A stretch of DNA of 64,000 nucleotides from Bacillus methanolicus PB1 (GCF_000262755.1 NZ_AFEU01000002.1:496001-560000), one strand, 5' to 3'; numbered from the stretch's first letter, positions 17,203 through 28,475 are shown. The notes: generated by a model not told the origin, from the letters alone. Numbers and translations: made by a program.

Positions 17203-19314
17203 ATGACCCCATTGTTATGGGTGAACCTTATTGCTTTTTTTCTTGTAACCGCTTACGCTGCCGGTTTGTTTGTATACGTGGTGAAGACAAGAATTGCATT
17301 CATTAAGTTCGGAAAAAAGACGGAATTTGACAACCGCGTGAAGGAACGTCTTAAAAATATCTTGGTGAATGTATTCGGTCAAAAAAAGCTTTTGAAAGAT
17401 AAAAAAAGCGGGGCCATCCATGTCATGTTTTTTTATGGATTTATACTTGTCCAATTCGGAGCAATTGATTTTATTTGGAAAGGATTAAAGCCGGGTTCCC
17501 ATTTGCCGCTCGGGCCTCTGTATTCCGGTTTTACATTTTTTCAGGAAATCGTAACGCTCATCATTTTAGCAGCGGTTTTATGGGCTTTTTACCGCCGCTA
17601 CATTGAAAAGTTAGTTCGTCTGAAAAGAGGATTTAAATCAGGTATCGTATTGCTGTTTATCAGCGGATTAATGCTTTCTGTTTTATTTGGCAACGGCATG
17701 AGCATCATTTGGAACGGACATGAGCCGAGCTGGACGGAGCCGGTTGCTTCGACCATAGCCCAAGCCTTTTCGTGGGCAGGAGAAACAGGTGCGGCTGTTT
17801 TATTTTATATCGCCTGGTGGGTTCATTTATTATTCTTGCTTGCATTCCTCGTATATGTGCCGCAATCAAAGCATGCCCACTTGATTGCAGGGCCCGTAAA
17901 CGTTTATTTTGACCGCCTTGATAAAAAAGGAAAATTGACAAAAATCGATTTTGAAGACGAATCTCAAGAGTCATTCGGAGTAGGAAAAATTGCAGATTTT
18001 ACCCGGCTTCAAATGATTGATTTCTACGCCTGTGTGGAATGCGGGCGTTGTACAAATATGTGTCCGGCGACCGGAACTGGAAAAATGCTTTCCCCAATGG
18101 ATCTGATTGTAAAACTCCGCGATCACTTAACAAATTATGGGGCAGCTGTTACTTCAAAGCAGCCGTGGGTGCCGGCATTTGCGTTTAAGCATACACAAGG
18201 AAATCAGCTGGCGCTTGCGGCAGCCGGAAAAGGTGCAGAAGAATCGGCAGCCGGGTTAGCTTACAATTCAAGCTTGATCGGCGATGTCATTACGGAAGAG
18301 GAAATATGGGCATGTACTACTTGCCGGAACTGTGAAGACCAGTGTCCCGTCATGAATGAGCATGTTGATAAAATCATTGACCTTCGCCGCTACCTAGTTT
18401 TAACCGAAGGAAAAATGGATGCAGATGCACAGCGCGCCATGACAAACATTGAACGCCAAGGCAATCCTTGGGGGCTAAACCGCAAAGAGCGCGAAGACTG
18501 GCGTGAAGCCCGCGAAGATGTTTATATTCCTACGGTAAAAGAGTTGAAAAAACAAGGGGAAGAGTTTGAGTACTTATTCTGGGTCGGCTCGATGGGATCG
18601 TACGATAACAGAAGCCGGAAGATTGCTCTTTCTTTTGCCAAACTGTTAAATGAAGCAGGTGTAAAATTTGCCATCCTCGGCAATAAGGAAAAGAACTCAG
18701 GCGATACGCCGCGGCGCTTGGGAAATGAATTCTTATTCCAGGAGCTTGCGGCGAAAAATATTGAAGAATTTGAAAAGAATGAAGTGAAAAAGATTGTTAC
18801 GATCGACCCGCATGCCTACAACATTTTTAAGAATGAGTACCCTGATTTCGGGCTTAAAGCGGAAATTTACCACCATACGGAACTGCTCGCAAAACTCGTA
18901 AAAGAAGGAAAGCTTGTACCGAAATATGCAGTCAATGAAACAATCACATTCCACGATTCCTGTTATTTAGGCCGATATAATGACGTGTACGATCCGCCGC
19001 GGGAAATTTTAAAATCCATTCCGGGCGTGAAACTTGTGGAAATGGAGCGCAACCGTGAAACAGGCATGTGCTGCGGTGCCGGCGGAGGCTTAATGTGGAT
19101 GGAAGAAAAAACAGGCCATCGAATCAATGTCGCGCGTACAGAGCAGGCTTTAGCAGTTAATCCTTCTGTTATCAGCTCCGGCTGTCCGTACTGTCTGACT
19201 ATGCTGTCAGATGGAACGAAAGCGAAAGAAGTGGAAGAAACCGTTCATACGTATGACGTGGCAGAACTCTTGGAAAAGGCAGTGATCGGGGAAAAACAAA
19301 CCCTTGTATTATAA
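17203..19314 (+). CDS. fadF: Membrane iron-sulfur oxidoreductase for acyl-CoA electrons (FadF)
   Basis: A protein of about 703 residues. Residues 1-235 hold five hydrophobic segments of a membrane cytochrome-like domain. Two 4Fe-4S motifs follow: CVECGRCTNMCP near residue 275 and CTTCRNCEDQCP near residue 370. The C-terminal half is a heterodisulfide-reductase-like region with CCG-type cysteines (FHDSCYLGRY, MCCGAGGG, SGCPYC). The family is thought to pass electrons from acyl-CoA dehydrogenases and ETF to the quinone pool. The ATG at 17203 is preferred to the ATG at 17182 because AAGGAG lies between them. Confidence 0.9.
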   Translation: MTPLLWVNLIAFFLVTAYAAGLFVYVVKTRIAFIKFGKKTEFDNRVKERLKNILVNVFGQKKLLKDKKSGAIHVMFFYGFILVQFGAIDFIWKGLKPGSHLPLGPLYSGFTFFQEIVTLIILAAVLWAFYRRYIEKLVRLKRGFKSGIVLLFISGLMLSVLFGNGMSIIWNGHEPSWTEPVASTIAQAFSWAGETGAAVLFYIAWWVHLLFLLAFLVYVPQSKHAHLIAGPVNVYFDRLDKKGKLTKIDFEDESQESFGVGKIADFTRLQMIDFYACVECGRCTNMCPATGTGKMLSPMDLIVKLRDHLTNYGAAVTSKQPWVPAFAFKHTQGNQLALAAAGKGAEESAAGLAYNSSLIGDVITEEEIWACTTCRNCEDQCPVMNEHVDKIIDLRRYLVLTEGKMDADAQRAMTNIERQGNPWGLNRKEREDWREAREDVYIPTVKELKKQGEEFEYLFWVGSMGSYDNRSRKIALSFAKLLNEAGVKFAILGNKEKNSGDTPRRLGNEFLFQELAAKNIEEFEKNEVKKIVTIDPHAYNIFKNEYPDFGLKAEIYHHTELLAKLVKEGKLVPKYAVNETITFHDSCYLGRYNDVYDPPREILKSIPGVKLVEMERNRETGMCCGAGGGLMWMEEKTGHRINVARTEQALAVNPSVISSGCPYCLTMLSDGTKAKEVEETVHTYDVAELLEKAVIGEKQTLVL

Positions 19315-19413
19315 AAAATCTATTTAATTTCTCAGTAGAAATTGAATCACATATTATTAATTTTTTCGAAAAGTGTTTCAATTTTTACTTTTCTTGCAGT
19401 AAAATAGAGTTTA

Positions 19414-19427
19414 GGTAAACGCTTTCA
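19414..19427 (+). promoter_or_regulatory. Candidate cre site (CcpA) before mmgA
   Basis: GGTAAACGCTTTCA differs from the TGWAANCGNTNNCA consensus only at the first base. The mmg genes of B. subtilis are repressed by glucose through CcpA, which supports the call. Confidence 0.6.
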
Positions 19428-19454
19428 ATTCGCCGTTTTTCTTTCCGCATTAAT

Positions 19455-19468
19455 TGAGCGAGCGTTCA
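19455..19468. promoter_or_regulatory. Candidate TetR-type operator before mmgA
   Basis: TGAGCGAGCGTTCA is an imperfect palindrome (TGAnCG..CGnTCA) of the kind bound by FadR-like TetR proteins. The TetR gene at 24093-24725 in the same cluster is the obvious candidate binder. Confidence 0.45.
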
Positions 19469-19580
19469 GTCGCCAAACCGCGCGGTATTTAGAATACATC
19501 AATCATGAATAAATGAGTTTTTTTGTTTGCAGTTTTTTGATTATTTAAAATAATAAGTAAATAAAAAGGAGAAGAATGGA

Positions 19581-20771
19581 ATGGGAAAAACCGTCATTTT
19601 AAGCGGAGTCCGGACACCTTTTGGAAAATTGGGCGGGAGCTTGAGCAGCCTCAAAGCTTCTGAACTTGGGGGAATTGCCATTAAAGAAGCGCTGAAACGG
19701 GCAAACGTGAACCCGGAAGAGGTGGATGAAGTCATTATGGGAACCGTTTTGCAAGGAGGGCAGGGGCAGATCCCATCCAGACAGGCGGCCCGCTATGCAG
19801 GAATTCCATGGGAAGTAAAAACGGAGACAATTAATAAAGTTTGTGCATCGGGAATGAGGAGCGTTACCCTTGCGGACCAAATGATCCGCGCCGGTGATGA
19901 GGAACTGATTGTTGCCGGAGGCATGGAATCGATGAGCAGCGCTCCTTATTTATTGCCGAAAGCTCGCTGGGGATTCAGGATGGGTGATTCTGCCATAAAG
20001 GATTTGATGATTCATGACGGCCTCACATGCAGCTTTACCGGCGTTCATATGGGAACTTACGGAAACAGCACGGCGAAAGAAATGGAAATCAGCCGCGAGG
20101 AACAGGATCAATGGGCCTGCAGGAGCCATGAACGCGCGATTGCCGCAATCGAATCCGGAAAGCTGGCTGAGGAAATTGTTCCGGTAGAAGTTCCCCAAAG
20201 AAAAGGCGAACCTGTGATTGTGCAAAACGACGAGTCTCCAAGAAGGGACACCTCTTTAGAAAAACTGGCAAAGCTCGCGCCTGTTTTCGATTTTGACGGA
20301 ACGATTACAGCAGGGAATGCACCCGGAATCAATGACGGGGCGGCAGCTTTAGTGTTGATGAGCGAAGAACGGGCCGAGCGTGAAGGCAGAAAGCCGGAAG
20401 CTTATATTTTGGGACATGCAGCTGTTGCGGTGGAAGCGAAGGATTTTCCGAAAACACCCGGTCTTGTCATTCAACAATTGCTAAAGAAAACCGGAAAATT
20501 GATAGAGGATATTGATTTATTTGAAATCAATGAAGCGTTTGCAGCTGTTGCTCTTGCAAGCGGAAAAATTGCAGATGTCGATCCTGAAAAAATAAATGTA
20601 AACGGCGGTGCAATTGCGCTCGGCCATCCGATTGGCGCCAGCGGAGCCCGCATCATTATCACATTGATGCATGAGCTGAAACGCCGCGGCGGAGGAATCG
20701 GAATCGCAGCCATTTGCTCGGGCGGCGGCCAGGGTGACGCTGTGATGATCGAAGTTCCGAAGCAGCAATGA
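19581..20771 (+). CDS. mmgA: Acetyl-CoA C-acetyltransferase (thiolase)
   Basis: A 396-residue thiolase that joins or splits acetoacetyl-CoA and related beta-ketoacyl-CoA. The nucleophile is Cys88 in NKVCASGM. The catalytic histidine is in [16 protein letters not shown] near residue 350 and the second cysteine in [11 protein letters not shown] near residue 380. AAAAGGAGAA precedes the ATG. It opens a run of six same-strand genes with gaps of 6-75 bases that look like one acyl-CoA catabolic operon. The mmg symbol rests on similarity and order to the mother-cell mmgABC genes of B. subtilis. Confidence 0.93.
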   Translation: MGKTVILSGVRTPFGKLGGSLSSLKASELGGIAIKEALKRANVNPEEVDEVIMGTVLQGGQGQIPSRQAARYAGIPWEVKTETINKVCASGMRSVTLADQMIRAGDEELIVAGGMESMSSAPYLLPKARWGFRMGDSAIKDLMIHDGLTCSFTGVHMGTYGNSTAKEMEISREEQDQWACRSHERAIAAIESGKLAEEIVPVEVPQRKGEPVIVQNDESPRRDTSLEKLAKLAPVFDFDGTITAGNAPGINDGAAALVLMSEERAEREGRKPEAYILGHAAVAVEAKDFPKTPGLVIQQLLKKTGKLIEDIDLFEINEAFAAVALASGKIADVDPEKINVNGGAIALGHPIGASGARIIITLMHELKRRGGGIGIAAICSGGGQGDAVMIEVPKQQ

Positions 20772-20835
20772 ACAAAAGCGATGCCGGAATCGATTTTAGG
20801 AGTGTCAAAGGTTTGCTTTTAGAGGGGGAAAAACA

Positions 20836-21687
20836 GTGAATGTAAAAAAAATCATGGTTGTCGGTGCAGGCCAGATGGGCTCCGGAATTGCCCAAGTATG
20901 CGCCCAATCAGGCTACAGCGTCATTTTAAATGATGTAAAACCGGAATTTGTCGAGCGGGGCTTTAGGGTGATCAATAAAAACCTTTCCCGCCAAGTGGAA
21001 AAAGGCCGCATGTCCAATAAACAAAAAGAAGAGATGCTTGGAAGCATTCAAGTTTCCACAGACCTTCACGATGCGAAAGATGCGGATCTTGTAATCGAAG
21101 CGGCAGTGGAGAACTTGGAAATCAAGACGAAAATCTTTGCCCAGCTGGATAAGATCGCCCAAGAACACGCAATTCTTGCGAGCAATACATCATCGCTCCC
21201 AATAACGGAAATTGCCGCGGCGACGAAAAGGCCGGAAAAAGTGATCGGCATGCATTTCATGAACCCTGTGCCGGTTATGAAGCTTGTTGAAATTATCCGT
21301 GGGCTGGCGACAGCGGATAAGGTTTATCAAACAATTGAAGACATTACGAAAACGTTAAATAAAGTGCCGGTAGAAGTAAATGACTTTCCGGGATTTGTTT
21401 CCAACCGTGTGCTGATGCCGATGATCAACGAAGCGATTTATACATTGTACGAAGGAATAGCAACAAAAGAAGCAATTGATGAAGTGATGAAACTGGGCAT
21501 GAATCACCCGATGGGGCCGCTTGCGCTTGCTGATTTCATTGGCCTTGATACGTGCCTGTATATTATGGAAACTCTCCACGTAGGATTTGGAGACGATAAA
21601 TACCGGCCTTGTCCGCTGCTTCGGAAATATGTAAAAGCAGGCTTGCTCGGCAAGAAAACAGGCCGCGGCTTTTATGTATACGAATAA
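20836..21687 (+). CDS. mmgB: 3-hydroxybutyryl-CoA dehydrogenase
   Basis: A 283-residue NAD-dependent enzyme that converts 3-hydroxyacyl-CoA to 3-ketoacyl-CoA. The Rossmann motif [12 protein letters not shown] is at residues 9-20, and the catalytic histidine is in [14 protein letters not shown] near residue 140. The C-terminal dimerisation domain is complete ([13 protein letters not shown] end). It starts with GTG, preceded by AGAGGGGG, 64 bases after mmgA. Confidence 0.93.
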   Translation: MNVKKIMVVGAGQMGSGIAQVCAQSGYSVILNDVKPEFVERGFRVINKNLSRQVEKGRMSNKQKEEMLGSIQVSTDLHDAKDADLVIEAAVENLEIKTKIFAQLDKIAQEHAILASNTSSLPITEIAAATKRPEKVIGMHFMNPVPVMKLVEIIRGLATADKVYQTIEDITKTLNKVPVEVNDFPGFVSNRVLMPMINEAIYTLYEGIATKEAIDEVMKLGMNHPMGPLALADFIGLDTCLYIMETLHVGFGDDKYRPCPLLRKYVKAGLLGKKTGRGFYVYE

Positions 21688-21761
21688 CATCTGAGGAAAG
21701 TTTCCTTTACGTTCTGACGGAATGGCAAATGAATGTTTTTCTGCATCAGGAGGATCAAAAT

Positions 21762-22892
21762 ATGAACCTGAGATTTACGGAAGAGCAAGAAATGATTAGA
21801 AAAATGGTCTGTGATTTTGCCCAAAGCGAAATTGCGCCATTTGTTAAAAACATGGAAAAAGGAGAATTCCCGCGCTGCATCCTCAAAAAAATGGGTGAAC
21901 TTGGTTTAATGGGCATACCTGTGCCGGAACAATACGGCGGTGCGGATATGGATTTTACATCCTATATAATTGCCATTCAAGAACTGTCAAAAGTAAGCGC
22001 AGCCGTAGGTGTCATCCTGTCCGTCCACACGTCTGTCTGCACAAATCCCATCCTTTATTTCGGAACGGAAGAACAAAAGCAAACGTATGTGCCGAAATTG
22101 GCTTCAGGCGAATATTTAGGGGCATTTTGCCTTACAGAAACGGGCGCGGGCTCCGATGCCGCAAGCCTCAAGTCCAGAGCAGTGAAAAATGGAGACGACT
22201 ATATTATCAACGGGTCAAAAGTTTTTATTACAAATGGCGGCGAAGCAGATGTTTATATCGTGTTTGCATCAACCAACCTTGAGGCAGGCAAGAAAGGCAT
22301 CTCTGCGTTTATTGTTGAAAAAGGGGCACCCGGATTTATTGTCGGCAAAGACGAACATAAAATGGGGCTCCACGGTTCAAGAACCGTTCAACTGACATTT
22401 GAAGATATGCGCATTTCCGCAAAAAACCTGCTTGGAAAAGAAGGCGAGGGCTTTAAAATTGCAATGGCAAACCTTGATGCCGGCAGGATCAGCATTGCGG
22501 CCCAGGCACTAGGAATTGCAGAAGCCGCACTCGAGGCCGCAGCAGGCTATGCAAAAGAGCGGCACCAGTTCGGCCGTCCGATTGCCGCCCAGCAAGGCAT
22601 TGCTTTTAAGCTTGCAGATATGGCAACAAATGTTGAAGCTGCAAAACTGTTAATCTATCGGGCAGCTAACTTAAGGCAGAAAGGGATAAAATGCAGAAAA
22701 GAAGCTTCAATGGCGAAGCTGTTTGCATCAAAAACAGCAGTTGAAGCAGCAACGGAAGCGATTCAAATTTTTGGCGGCTACGGCTATACGGAAGATTATC
22801 CTGTTGAACGGTATTTCCGTGATGCCAAAATAACGGAGATATATGAAGGAACAAGCGAGATTCAGCGGCTTGTTATCAGCAAACAGCTGTAA
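21762..22892 (+). CDS. acdA: Acyl-CoA dehydrogenase (first of two)
   Basis: A 376-residue FAD flavoenzyme that introduces the alpha-beta double bond into acyl-CoA. It has the family's N-terminal helical domain, the [15 protein letters not shown] flavin-binding stretch near residue 125, and the catalytic glutamate in [14 protein letters not shown] near the C-terminus, as in short-chain enzymes. The ATG at 21762 is chosen for its AGGAGG; the frame opens earlier, inside mmgB. The next gene is about 60% similar by eye, so the pair probably arose by duplication and may differ in chain preference. The acdA symbol is tentative. Confidence 0.9.
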   Translation: MNLRFTEEQEMIRKMVCDFAQSEIAPFVKNMEKGEFPRCILKKMGELGLMGIPVPEQYGGADMDFTSYIIAIQELSKVSAAVGVILSVHTSVCTNPILYFGTEEQKQTYVPKLASGEYLGAFCLTETGAGSDAASLKSRAVKNGDDYIINGSKVFITNGGEADVYIVFASTNLEAGKKGISAFIVEKGAPGFIVGKDEHKMGLHGSRTVQLTFEDMRISAKNLLGKEGEGFKIAMANLDAGRISIAAQALGIAEAALEAAAGYAKERHQFGRPIAAQQGIAFKLADMATNVEAAKLLIYRAANLRQKGIKCRKEASMAKLFASKTAVEAATEAIQIFGGYGYTEDYPVERYFRDAKITEIYEGTSEIQRLVISKQL

Positions 22893-22915
22893 AACAGGAA
22901 ACGGGGGATAAGGAC

Positions 22916-24055
22916 ATGAACTTTCAACTTACGGAAGAACATGAAATGATTCGAAAAATGGTCCGCGATTTTGCCAAAAATGAAGTAGCGCCGACAGCGG
23001 CCGAACGGGATGAAGAAGAACGGTTTGACCGGGAGATTTTTGATAAAATGGCCGAGCTCGGCTTAACCGGAATTCCGTGGCCGGAAGAATACGGCGGAAT
23101 CGGAAGCGATTATTTGGCGTATTGCATTGCAGTGGAAGAATTATCAAGGGTCTGCGCTTCAACAGGTGTCACATTATCTGCCCACACTTCCCTTGCATGC
23201 TGGCCGATTTACAAATTTGGCACTGAAGAGCAAAAACAAAAATACTTGCGGCCAATGGCACAAGGAGAAAAAATCGGCGCTTACGGTCTGACAGAGCCCG
23301 GAAGCGGTTCCGATGCCGGTGCAATGAAAACTGCGGCCCGTCTTGAAGGGGACCATTACGTATTAAATGGTTCAAAAATTTTTATAACAAACGGCGGGAT
23401 AGCAGATATATATGTCGTCTTTGCCCTTACCGATCCATCAATGAAACATAAAGGAACAAGCGCTTTTATCATTGAAAAAGACTTCCCCGGCTTTTCAGTC
23501 GGCAAAAAAGAAAAGAAACTCGGAATCCGTTCGTCCCCAACAACCGAGATTATTTTTGAAGATTGCAAAGTTCCGAAAGAAAACCTTCTCGGCCAGGAAG
23601 GAGAAGGCTTCAAAATCGCGATGATGACCCTTGACGGCGGCCGCAACGGCATCGCAGCCCAAGCAGTCGGCATTGCCCAGGGAGCATTGGATGCTGCTAT
23701 TGAGTATGCGAAAGAGCGCCATCAGTTCGGCCGTCCGATTGCCGCCCAGCAAGGGATCGCTTTCAAGCTGGCCGATATGGCAACGAGCGTTGAAGCGGCA
23801 AGACTATTAACCTATCAGGCGGCATGGCTTGAGTCCGCCGGCCTTCCATATGGAAAAGAATCGGCGATGTCAAAGCTGTTTGCGGGCGATACGGCGATGA
23901 AAGTGACAACCGAAGCAGTCCAAGTCTTTGGCGGATATGGATATACGAAGGATTATCCGGTCGAACGCTTTATGCGTGATGCGAAGATTACACAAATATA
24001 CGAAGGAACCCAGGAAATTCAGCGTCTTGTTATTTCCCGGATGCTGACGAAATAG
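22916..24055 (+). CDS. Acyl-CoA dehydrogenase (second of two)
   Basis: A 379-residue paralogue of the preceding gene, with the [17 protein letters not shown] flavin motif and catalytic glutamate in [14 protein letters not shown]. It starts 23 bases after the first copy. Substitutions near the active site suggest a different substrate, for instance straight against branched short-chain acyl-CoA. Pairing with IcmF downstream fits butyryl- and isobutyryl-CoA. Similar to B. subtilis MmgC and AcdA; I do not assign a symbol. Confidence 0.9.
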   Translation: MNFQLTEEHEMIRKMVRDFAKNEVAPTAAERDEEERFDREIFDKMAELGLTGIPWPEEYGGIGSDYLAYCIAVEELSRVCASTGVTLSAHTSLACWPIYKFGTEEQKQKYLRPMAQGEKIGAYGLTEPGSGSDAGAMKTAARLEGDHYVLNGSKIFITNGGIADIYVVFALTDPSMKHKGTSAFIIEKDFPGFSVGKKEKKLGIRSSPTTEIIFEDCKVPKENLLGQEGEGFKIAMMTLDGGRNGIAAQAVGIAQGALDAAIEYAKERHQFGRPIAAQQGIAFKLADMATSVEAARLLTYQAAWLESAGLPYGKESAMSKLFAGDTAMKVTTEAVQVFGGYGYTKDYPVERFMRDAKITQIYEGTQEIQRLVISRMLTK

Positions 24056-24092
24056 TTTTTAAAAAGTGTTTTGCAAAGGCGGTAAACATACA

Positions 24093-24725
24093 ATGGAAAA
24101 ACGTGAAGTGCATGCTTCTGTCAAAGATGAGAGCCTTGTCAATAAACGACGCAATCAAATGATTAAAGGTGCTGTAACCCTTTTTAAACAAAAAGGGTTT
24201 CACCGCACAACAACAAGGGAGATAGCGAAAGCAGCCGGATTCAGCATCGGTACGCTATATGAATACATTCGGACGAAGGAAGATGTGTTATACCTTGTCT
24301 GCGACAGCATTTATGATCAAGTGCGGGAGCGCCTTCAAAAAGACCTTGATACGAAACAGGGTACACTTGAAAGCTTAAAGCGCGGCATTGCCAATTACTT
24401 TCGGGTAATGGATGAAATGCAGGATGAAGTGCTTGTTATGTACCAGGAAGCGAAATCACTCTCAAAAGATGCGCTTCCATATGTGCTGAAAAAAGAAATT
24501 GAAATGGTCGGCATGTTTGAAGATGTCATTAATCGATGTGTGGAAAACGGGGAACTGGTACTGGCAAAACAGCAGGTGCAAATGATTGCCCACAATATTT
24601 TCGTTCAGGGGCAGATGTGGGGATTCCGCCGCTGGGCGCTTCAACAAATTTACAGTCTTGAAGAATACATTGAATTGCAAACGGAATTGCTTTTTAAAGG
24701 GATCACCTTAAACGAACGGGGGTAG
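24093..24725 (+). CDS. TetR/AcrR family transcriptional regulator
   Basis: A 210-residue repressor with an N-terminal TetR helix-turn-helix (TTREIAKAAGFSIGTLYEYI region, about residues 45-65) and a helical ligand-binding C-terminal domain. The ATG at 24093 follows AAAGGCGG; the upstream in-frame ATG at 24066 has no ribosome site. It lies inside the acyl-CoA operon, six bases before icmF, so it probably senses an acyl-CoA and controls this operon, and perhaps fadF, through the palindromes near 17.1 and 19.46 kb. That link is inference. Confidence 0.9.
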   Translation: MEKREVHASVKDESLVNKRRNQMIKGAVTLFKQKGFHRTTTREIAKAAGFSIGTLYEYIRTKEDVLYLVCDSIYDQVRERLQKDLDTKQGTLESLKRGIANYFRVMDEMQDEVLVMYQEAKSLSKDALPYVLKKEIEMVGMFEDVINRCVENGELVLAKQQVQMIAHNIFVQGQMWGFRRWALQQIYSLEEYIELQTELLFKGITLNERG

Positions 24726-24731
24726 AGAAGC

Positions 24732-27700
24732 GTGTATAAGCCAAAGCATCATATTCGTTTTGTTACTGCCTCGAGTTTATTTGATGGGCACGACGCCTCC
24801 ATTAATATTATGCGAAGGCTTCTGCAAGCGGGCGGAGCAGAAGTCATCCACCTTGGCCATAACCGGTCTGTCGAAGAAGTAGTGAATGCAGCTATCCAGG
24901 AAGATGTCCAAGGAATTGCGGTTTCCTCTTACCAGGGTGGACATGTCGAATACTTTAAGTATATGTATGATTTGTTAAAAAAAAAATGTGCTTCCCACAT
25001 TCGCATATACGGAGGCGGAGGCGGTGTCATTATTCCGCGTGAAATTAAGGAACTACACGAATATGGAATTGCAAAAATTTTTTCGCCTGAGGACGGACGC
25101 ATGTATGGCCTTCAAGGCATGATTGAACTCATGTTAAAAGAATGTGATTTTCCAACGGCTGCTCTTGATGCGGAAGGCTATGTCGAAAAACTTCAAACCG
25201 GCGAGGTGAACGCCGTTTCCAAACTGATCACCCTTGCCGAACAGCATGTCAGCTTTCAGAAAACAGCTGCGTCCGTTGAATCGGTAATGGAAAAAGTGAA
25301 ATTACTGGAAAAATCCGCCCCTGTCGTCGGGATTACCGGAACCGGCGGCTCCGGAAAAAGCTCTTTAACCGATGAACTGATCCGACGCTTCCTTAATAAA
25401 ATTCCCGAAAAAAGAGTGGCCATTTTATCCGTCGACCCAACCAAGCAAAAAACGGGCGGCGCTCTTCTCGGAGACCGGATCCGCATGAATGCCATTTTTT
25501 CACCGCGAGTTTATATGCGGAGTCTGGCAACGAGGAAATCAAAAAATGAACTCTCATTAGCCATTAAAGATGCGATTTCCGTTGTAAAAGCAGCCGGCTT
25601 CGACCTGATTATTGTCGAAACAAGCGGAATCGGACAGGGAGATGCCGAAATTGCCGAAATCTGCGACGTTTCCATTTATGTCATGACAAGTGAGTTTGGA
25701 GCGCCGTCGCAGCTTGAAAAAATCGATATGATTGACTATGCGGACTTAATTGTGATTAACAAGTTTGAGAAGAAAGGTTCAGAGGACGCGAAGCGGCAAG
25801 TTCAAAAACAGTATCAGCGCAGCCACATGCTTTTTGACAAAGATTATTCGGAAATGCCTGTTTACGGGACGATTGCAAGCCAATTTAATGACCCGGGAAC
25901 TAATGCACTTTTTGCGGCATTAATTGAAAAAATTAATGAAAAAGCAGGAACGGATTGGCCGGCATCCTACTCAAAAGAAGCGCATGTCGAAAAGCAAAAT
26001 GTCATCATTCCTAACGATCGCCGTTATTATTTGCGGGAAATTGCCGAAACGGTCAGAAGCTATCATAAAAAGGCGGAAGAGCAGGCTGCATTGGCCCGCC
26101 GCTTGTTCCAAGTAGAAGGTGCCATTGAAGCTGTGAAAGAACGGGAAACAAATGAGGAAATCCTCGCATCTCTTGAAGCGCTGAAAGAAGACATCGAGTC
26201 TAAGCTTTCACAGGAATCAAAAAAGATTCTGTCTGAGTGGGAACAGCTGAAAGAAAAGTATTCCGCCGATAAGTTCGTTGCGAAAATCCGTGATAAAGAG
26301 ATTGTTACAGAATTAAAAACAAAGAGCCTTTCAGGATTAGAGATTCCTAAGGTTGCATTACCCAAATACAAAGATTACGGAGAGATTTTAAGATGGATAT
26401 ACCGTGAAAATGTTCCAGGGTCATTTCCGTATACGGCCGGTGTTTTTCCTTTTAAACGCCAGGGAGAAGATCCGAAACGCCAGTTTGCCGGCGAAGGAAC
26501 GCCTGAGCGGACAAACCGCCGTTTTCATTACTTGTCAAAAGAAGATCGGGCTAAGCGCTTAAGCACTGCTTTTGATTCCGTCACCCTTTATGGCGAGGAT
26601 CCTGACTACCGGCCGGATATTTACGGTAAAGTGGGTGAAAGCGGTGTCAATGTCTGTACGCTTGATGATATGAAAAAGCTCTATGCCGGTTTTGATTTAT
26701 GCCATCCGTCGACATCTGTTTCGATGACAATCAATGGTCCTGCGCCGATTATTTTAGCAATGTTTATGAATACGGCGATCGAACAGCAAGTAGAAAAGAA
26801 AGAAGCAGAACTTGGACGAAAGCTGACCGGCGAAGAATATGAACAAGTGAAAGCAATGACTTTGCAAGCGGTCAGGGGGACGGTTCAGGCCGATATTTTA
26901 AAAGAAGACCAAGGACAAAATACATGTATTTTCTCGACAGAGTTTGCATTGAAAATGATGGGAGATATTCAGCAATACTTTATTGATCATAAAGTGCGAA
27001 ATTACTATTCGGTGTCAATATCAGGCTACCATATTGCCGAAGCCGGGGCCAATCCGATCACCCAGCTTGCGTTTACGCTTGCAAACGGGTTTACCTATGT
27101 CGAATATTATTTGAGCCGCGGGATGAAGATAGATGACTTTGCGCCAAACCTATCGTTTTTCTTTTCAAATGGACTTGATCCGGAGTATTCAGTCATTGGC
27201 CGGGTAGCGCGCCGAATTTGGGCAATCGTGATGAGGGACAAATACGGGGCGAATGAAAGAAGCCAGAAATTGAAGTACCATGTTCAGACATCGGGCCGGT
27301 CGCTGCATGCCATGGAAATTGATTTTAATGATATCCGGACAACACTACAGGCATTAATGGCACTTCATGACAACTGCAACTCGCTTCATACAAATGCTTA
27401 TGACGAGGCGATCACAACCCCGACAGAGGAATCGGTTCGCCGGGCGATGGCCATTCAAATGATCATTACAAAAGAACATGGATTAACGAAAAATGAGAAT
27501 CCTCTTCAAGGCTCCTTTATTATTGAAGAGCTGACAGATCTTGTGGAAGAAGCAGTCCTTCAGGAATTTGACCGCCTGAATGACCGCGGCGGGGTTCTCG
27601 GTGCGATGGAAACCCAGTATCAGCGCGGCAAAATCCAGGATGAATCGATGTATTATGAAATGAAAAAACATTCAGGAGAACTGCCGATCATCGGTGTGAA

Positions 27701-27980
27701 TACGTATGTTAATCCGAATCCTTCATCAGACGAAGAGCTTAACAACATGGAATTGGCGCGGGCAACGAAAGAAGAGAAAGAGCTGCAAATCCAAAACCTC
27801 CGTTCATTTCAAGAACGAAATAAAGACCGCGCAAACGAGGCGCTTATCCGGTTGAAGCAAACAGCCGTAAGCGGGGGAAATATTTTTGCGGAGCTGATGG
27901 AAACAGTCAAAGCAGCCAGCCTCGGCCAAATCACTCAAGCTCTTTACGAAGTTGGAGGACAATATCGCAGAAATATGTAA
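24732..27980 (+). CDS. icmF: Fused isobutyryl-CoA mutase (IcmF)
   Basis: A 1082-residue adenosylcobalamin enzyme that interconverts isobutyryl-CoA and butyryl-CoA. Domain order is that of IcmF: an N-terminal B12-binding domain with DGHDAS near residue 18 supplying the lower-axial histidine; a MeaI-type G-protein chaperone with P-loop GTGGSGKSS near residue 202; and, from about residue 550, the methylmalonyl-CoA-mutase-type barrel ([13 protein letters not shown], then [13 protein letters not shown]). It starts with GTG just after the TetR stop. With the two dehydrogenases it can feed branched acyl-CoA (valine- or branched-fat-derived) into ordinary beta-oxidation. Confidence 0.95.
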   Translation: MYKPKHHIRFVTASSLFDGHDASINIMRRLLQAGGAEVIHLGHNRSVEEVVNAAIQEDVQGIAVSSYQGGHVEYFKYMYDLLKKKCASHIRIYGGGGGVIIPREIKELHEYGIAKIFSPEDGRMYGLQGMIELMLKECDFPTAALDAEGYVEKLQTGEVNAVSKLITLAEQHVSFQKTAASVESVMEKVKLLEKSAPVVGITGTGGSGKSSLTDELIRRFLNKIPEKRVAILSVDPTKQKTGGALLGDRIRMNAIFSPRVYMRSLATRKSKNELSLAIKDAISVVKAAGFDLIIVETSGIGQGDAEIAEICDVSIYVMTSEFGAPSQLEKIDMIDYADLIVINKFEKKGSEDAKRQVQKQYQRSHMLFDKDYSEMPVYGTIASQFNDPGTNALFAALIEKINEKAGTDWPASYSKEAHVEKQNVIIPNDRRYYLREIAETVRSYHKKAEEQAALARRLFQVEGAIEAVKERETNEEILASLEALKEDIESKLSQESKKILSEWEQLKEKYSADKFVAKIRDKEIVTELKTKSLSGLEIPKVALPKYKDYGEILRWIYRENVPGSFPYTAGVFPFKRQGEDPKRQFAGEGTPERTNRRFHYLSKEDRAKRLSTAFDSVTLYGEDPDYRPDIYGKVGESGVNVCTLDDMKKLYAGFDLCHPSTSVSMTINGPAPIILAMFMNTAIEQQVEKKEAELGRKLTGEEYEQVKAMTLQAVRGTVQADILKEDQGQNTCIFSTEFALKMMGDIQQYFIDHKVRNYYSVSISGYHIAEAGANPITQLAFTLANGFTYVEYYLSRGMKIDDFAPNLSFFFSNGLDPEYSVIGRVARRIWAIVMRDKYGANERSQKLKYHVQTSGRSLHAMEIDFNDIRTTLQALMALHDNCNSLHTNAYDEAITTPTEESVRRAMAIQMIITKEHGLTKNENPLQGSFIIEELTDLVEEAVLQEFDRLNDRGGVLGAMETQYQRGKIQDESMYYEMKKHSGELPIIGVNTYVNPNPSSDEELNNMELARATKEEKELQIQNLRSFQERNKDRANEALIRLKQTAVSGGNIFAELMETVKAASLGQITQALYEVGGQYRRNM

Positions 27981-27993
27981 TCATCATAAAAAT

Positions 27994-28029
27994 AATGGCT
28001 TATGTTCGAGGATCTAAGCCGTTTTTTTT
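27994..28029 (+). terminator. Terminator of the acyl-CoA / icmF operon
   Basis: ATGGCTTA and TAAGCCGT arms close a 12-base loop (one T-G pair) and are followed by eight T residues. Confidence 0.85.
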
Positions 28030-28137
28030 ATGTAAAGATTTTTAAATTTACACACTTTCCTTTATAATCAAACTATATGGAAGCTGGGGGTTTAAGTCCG
28101 CCGTCATATGAAGATGAAAATACAGGAAGTGACTAAT

Positions 28138-28356
28138 TTGAAATCATTTTTTTTTATCGCTTCAATTATCGGTGCCTTAGGTACACTATATTATCTTTAC
28201 CAACGCCAGTTAGGCGCCATATCCTTTTTCATTTTATCGATTTTTTTCTTCAGTTTAGCTTTTAACCAGCTTTCCAAACGTCCGGATGAAACGAAAACAG
28301 ACCAATCATTAACTAATAATGATTATATTAAAAAAAGTGAGAGAAACAAAAAATAG
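28138..28356 (+). CDS. Small hypothetical membrane protein
   Basis: About 72 residues with two hydrophobic segments (residues 3-20 and 27-46) and a charged, lysine-rich tail. I do not recognise a family. The TTG at 28138 is chosen because AGGAAGTGA lies about five bases upstream; the ATG at 28108 would add ten residues but lacks a ribosome site. It sits alone between icmF and rpoE. Confidence 0.55.
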   Translation: MKSFFFIASIIGALGTLYYLYQRQLGAISFFILSIFFFSLAFNQLSKRPDETKTDQSLTNNDYIKKSERNKK

Positions 28357-28383
28357 AACTAGCATAAACGGGAAGAATTTGTT

Positions 28384-28450
28384 TATAATGAAGAATATGT
28401 ATTTTGGGAAACCCTTGCCAATAAAGGGATGAAGCCCTTTATATGGGTTT
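28384..28450 (+). promoter_or_regulatory. rpoE promoter -10 and nested leader hairpin
   Basis: TATAAT at 28384-28389 with only a weak -35. The leader then forms two nested stems: AAAGGG 28423-28428 with CCCTTT 28435-28440, enclosed by AAACCC 28409-28414 with GGGTTT 28445-28450. The structure ends about 20 bases before the rpoE ribosome site. Confidence 0.5.
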
Positions 28451-28475
28451 GATATAGAGAAAGGAAGTGCCAATA

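Noticed and set aside
19326-19343. Terminator after fadF
   Set aside because: AATTTCT-CAGT-AGAAATT is a perfect but AT-only stem with no T run after it.
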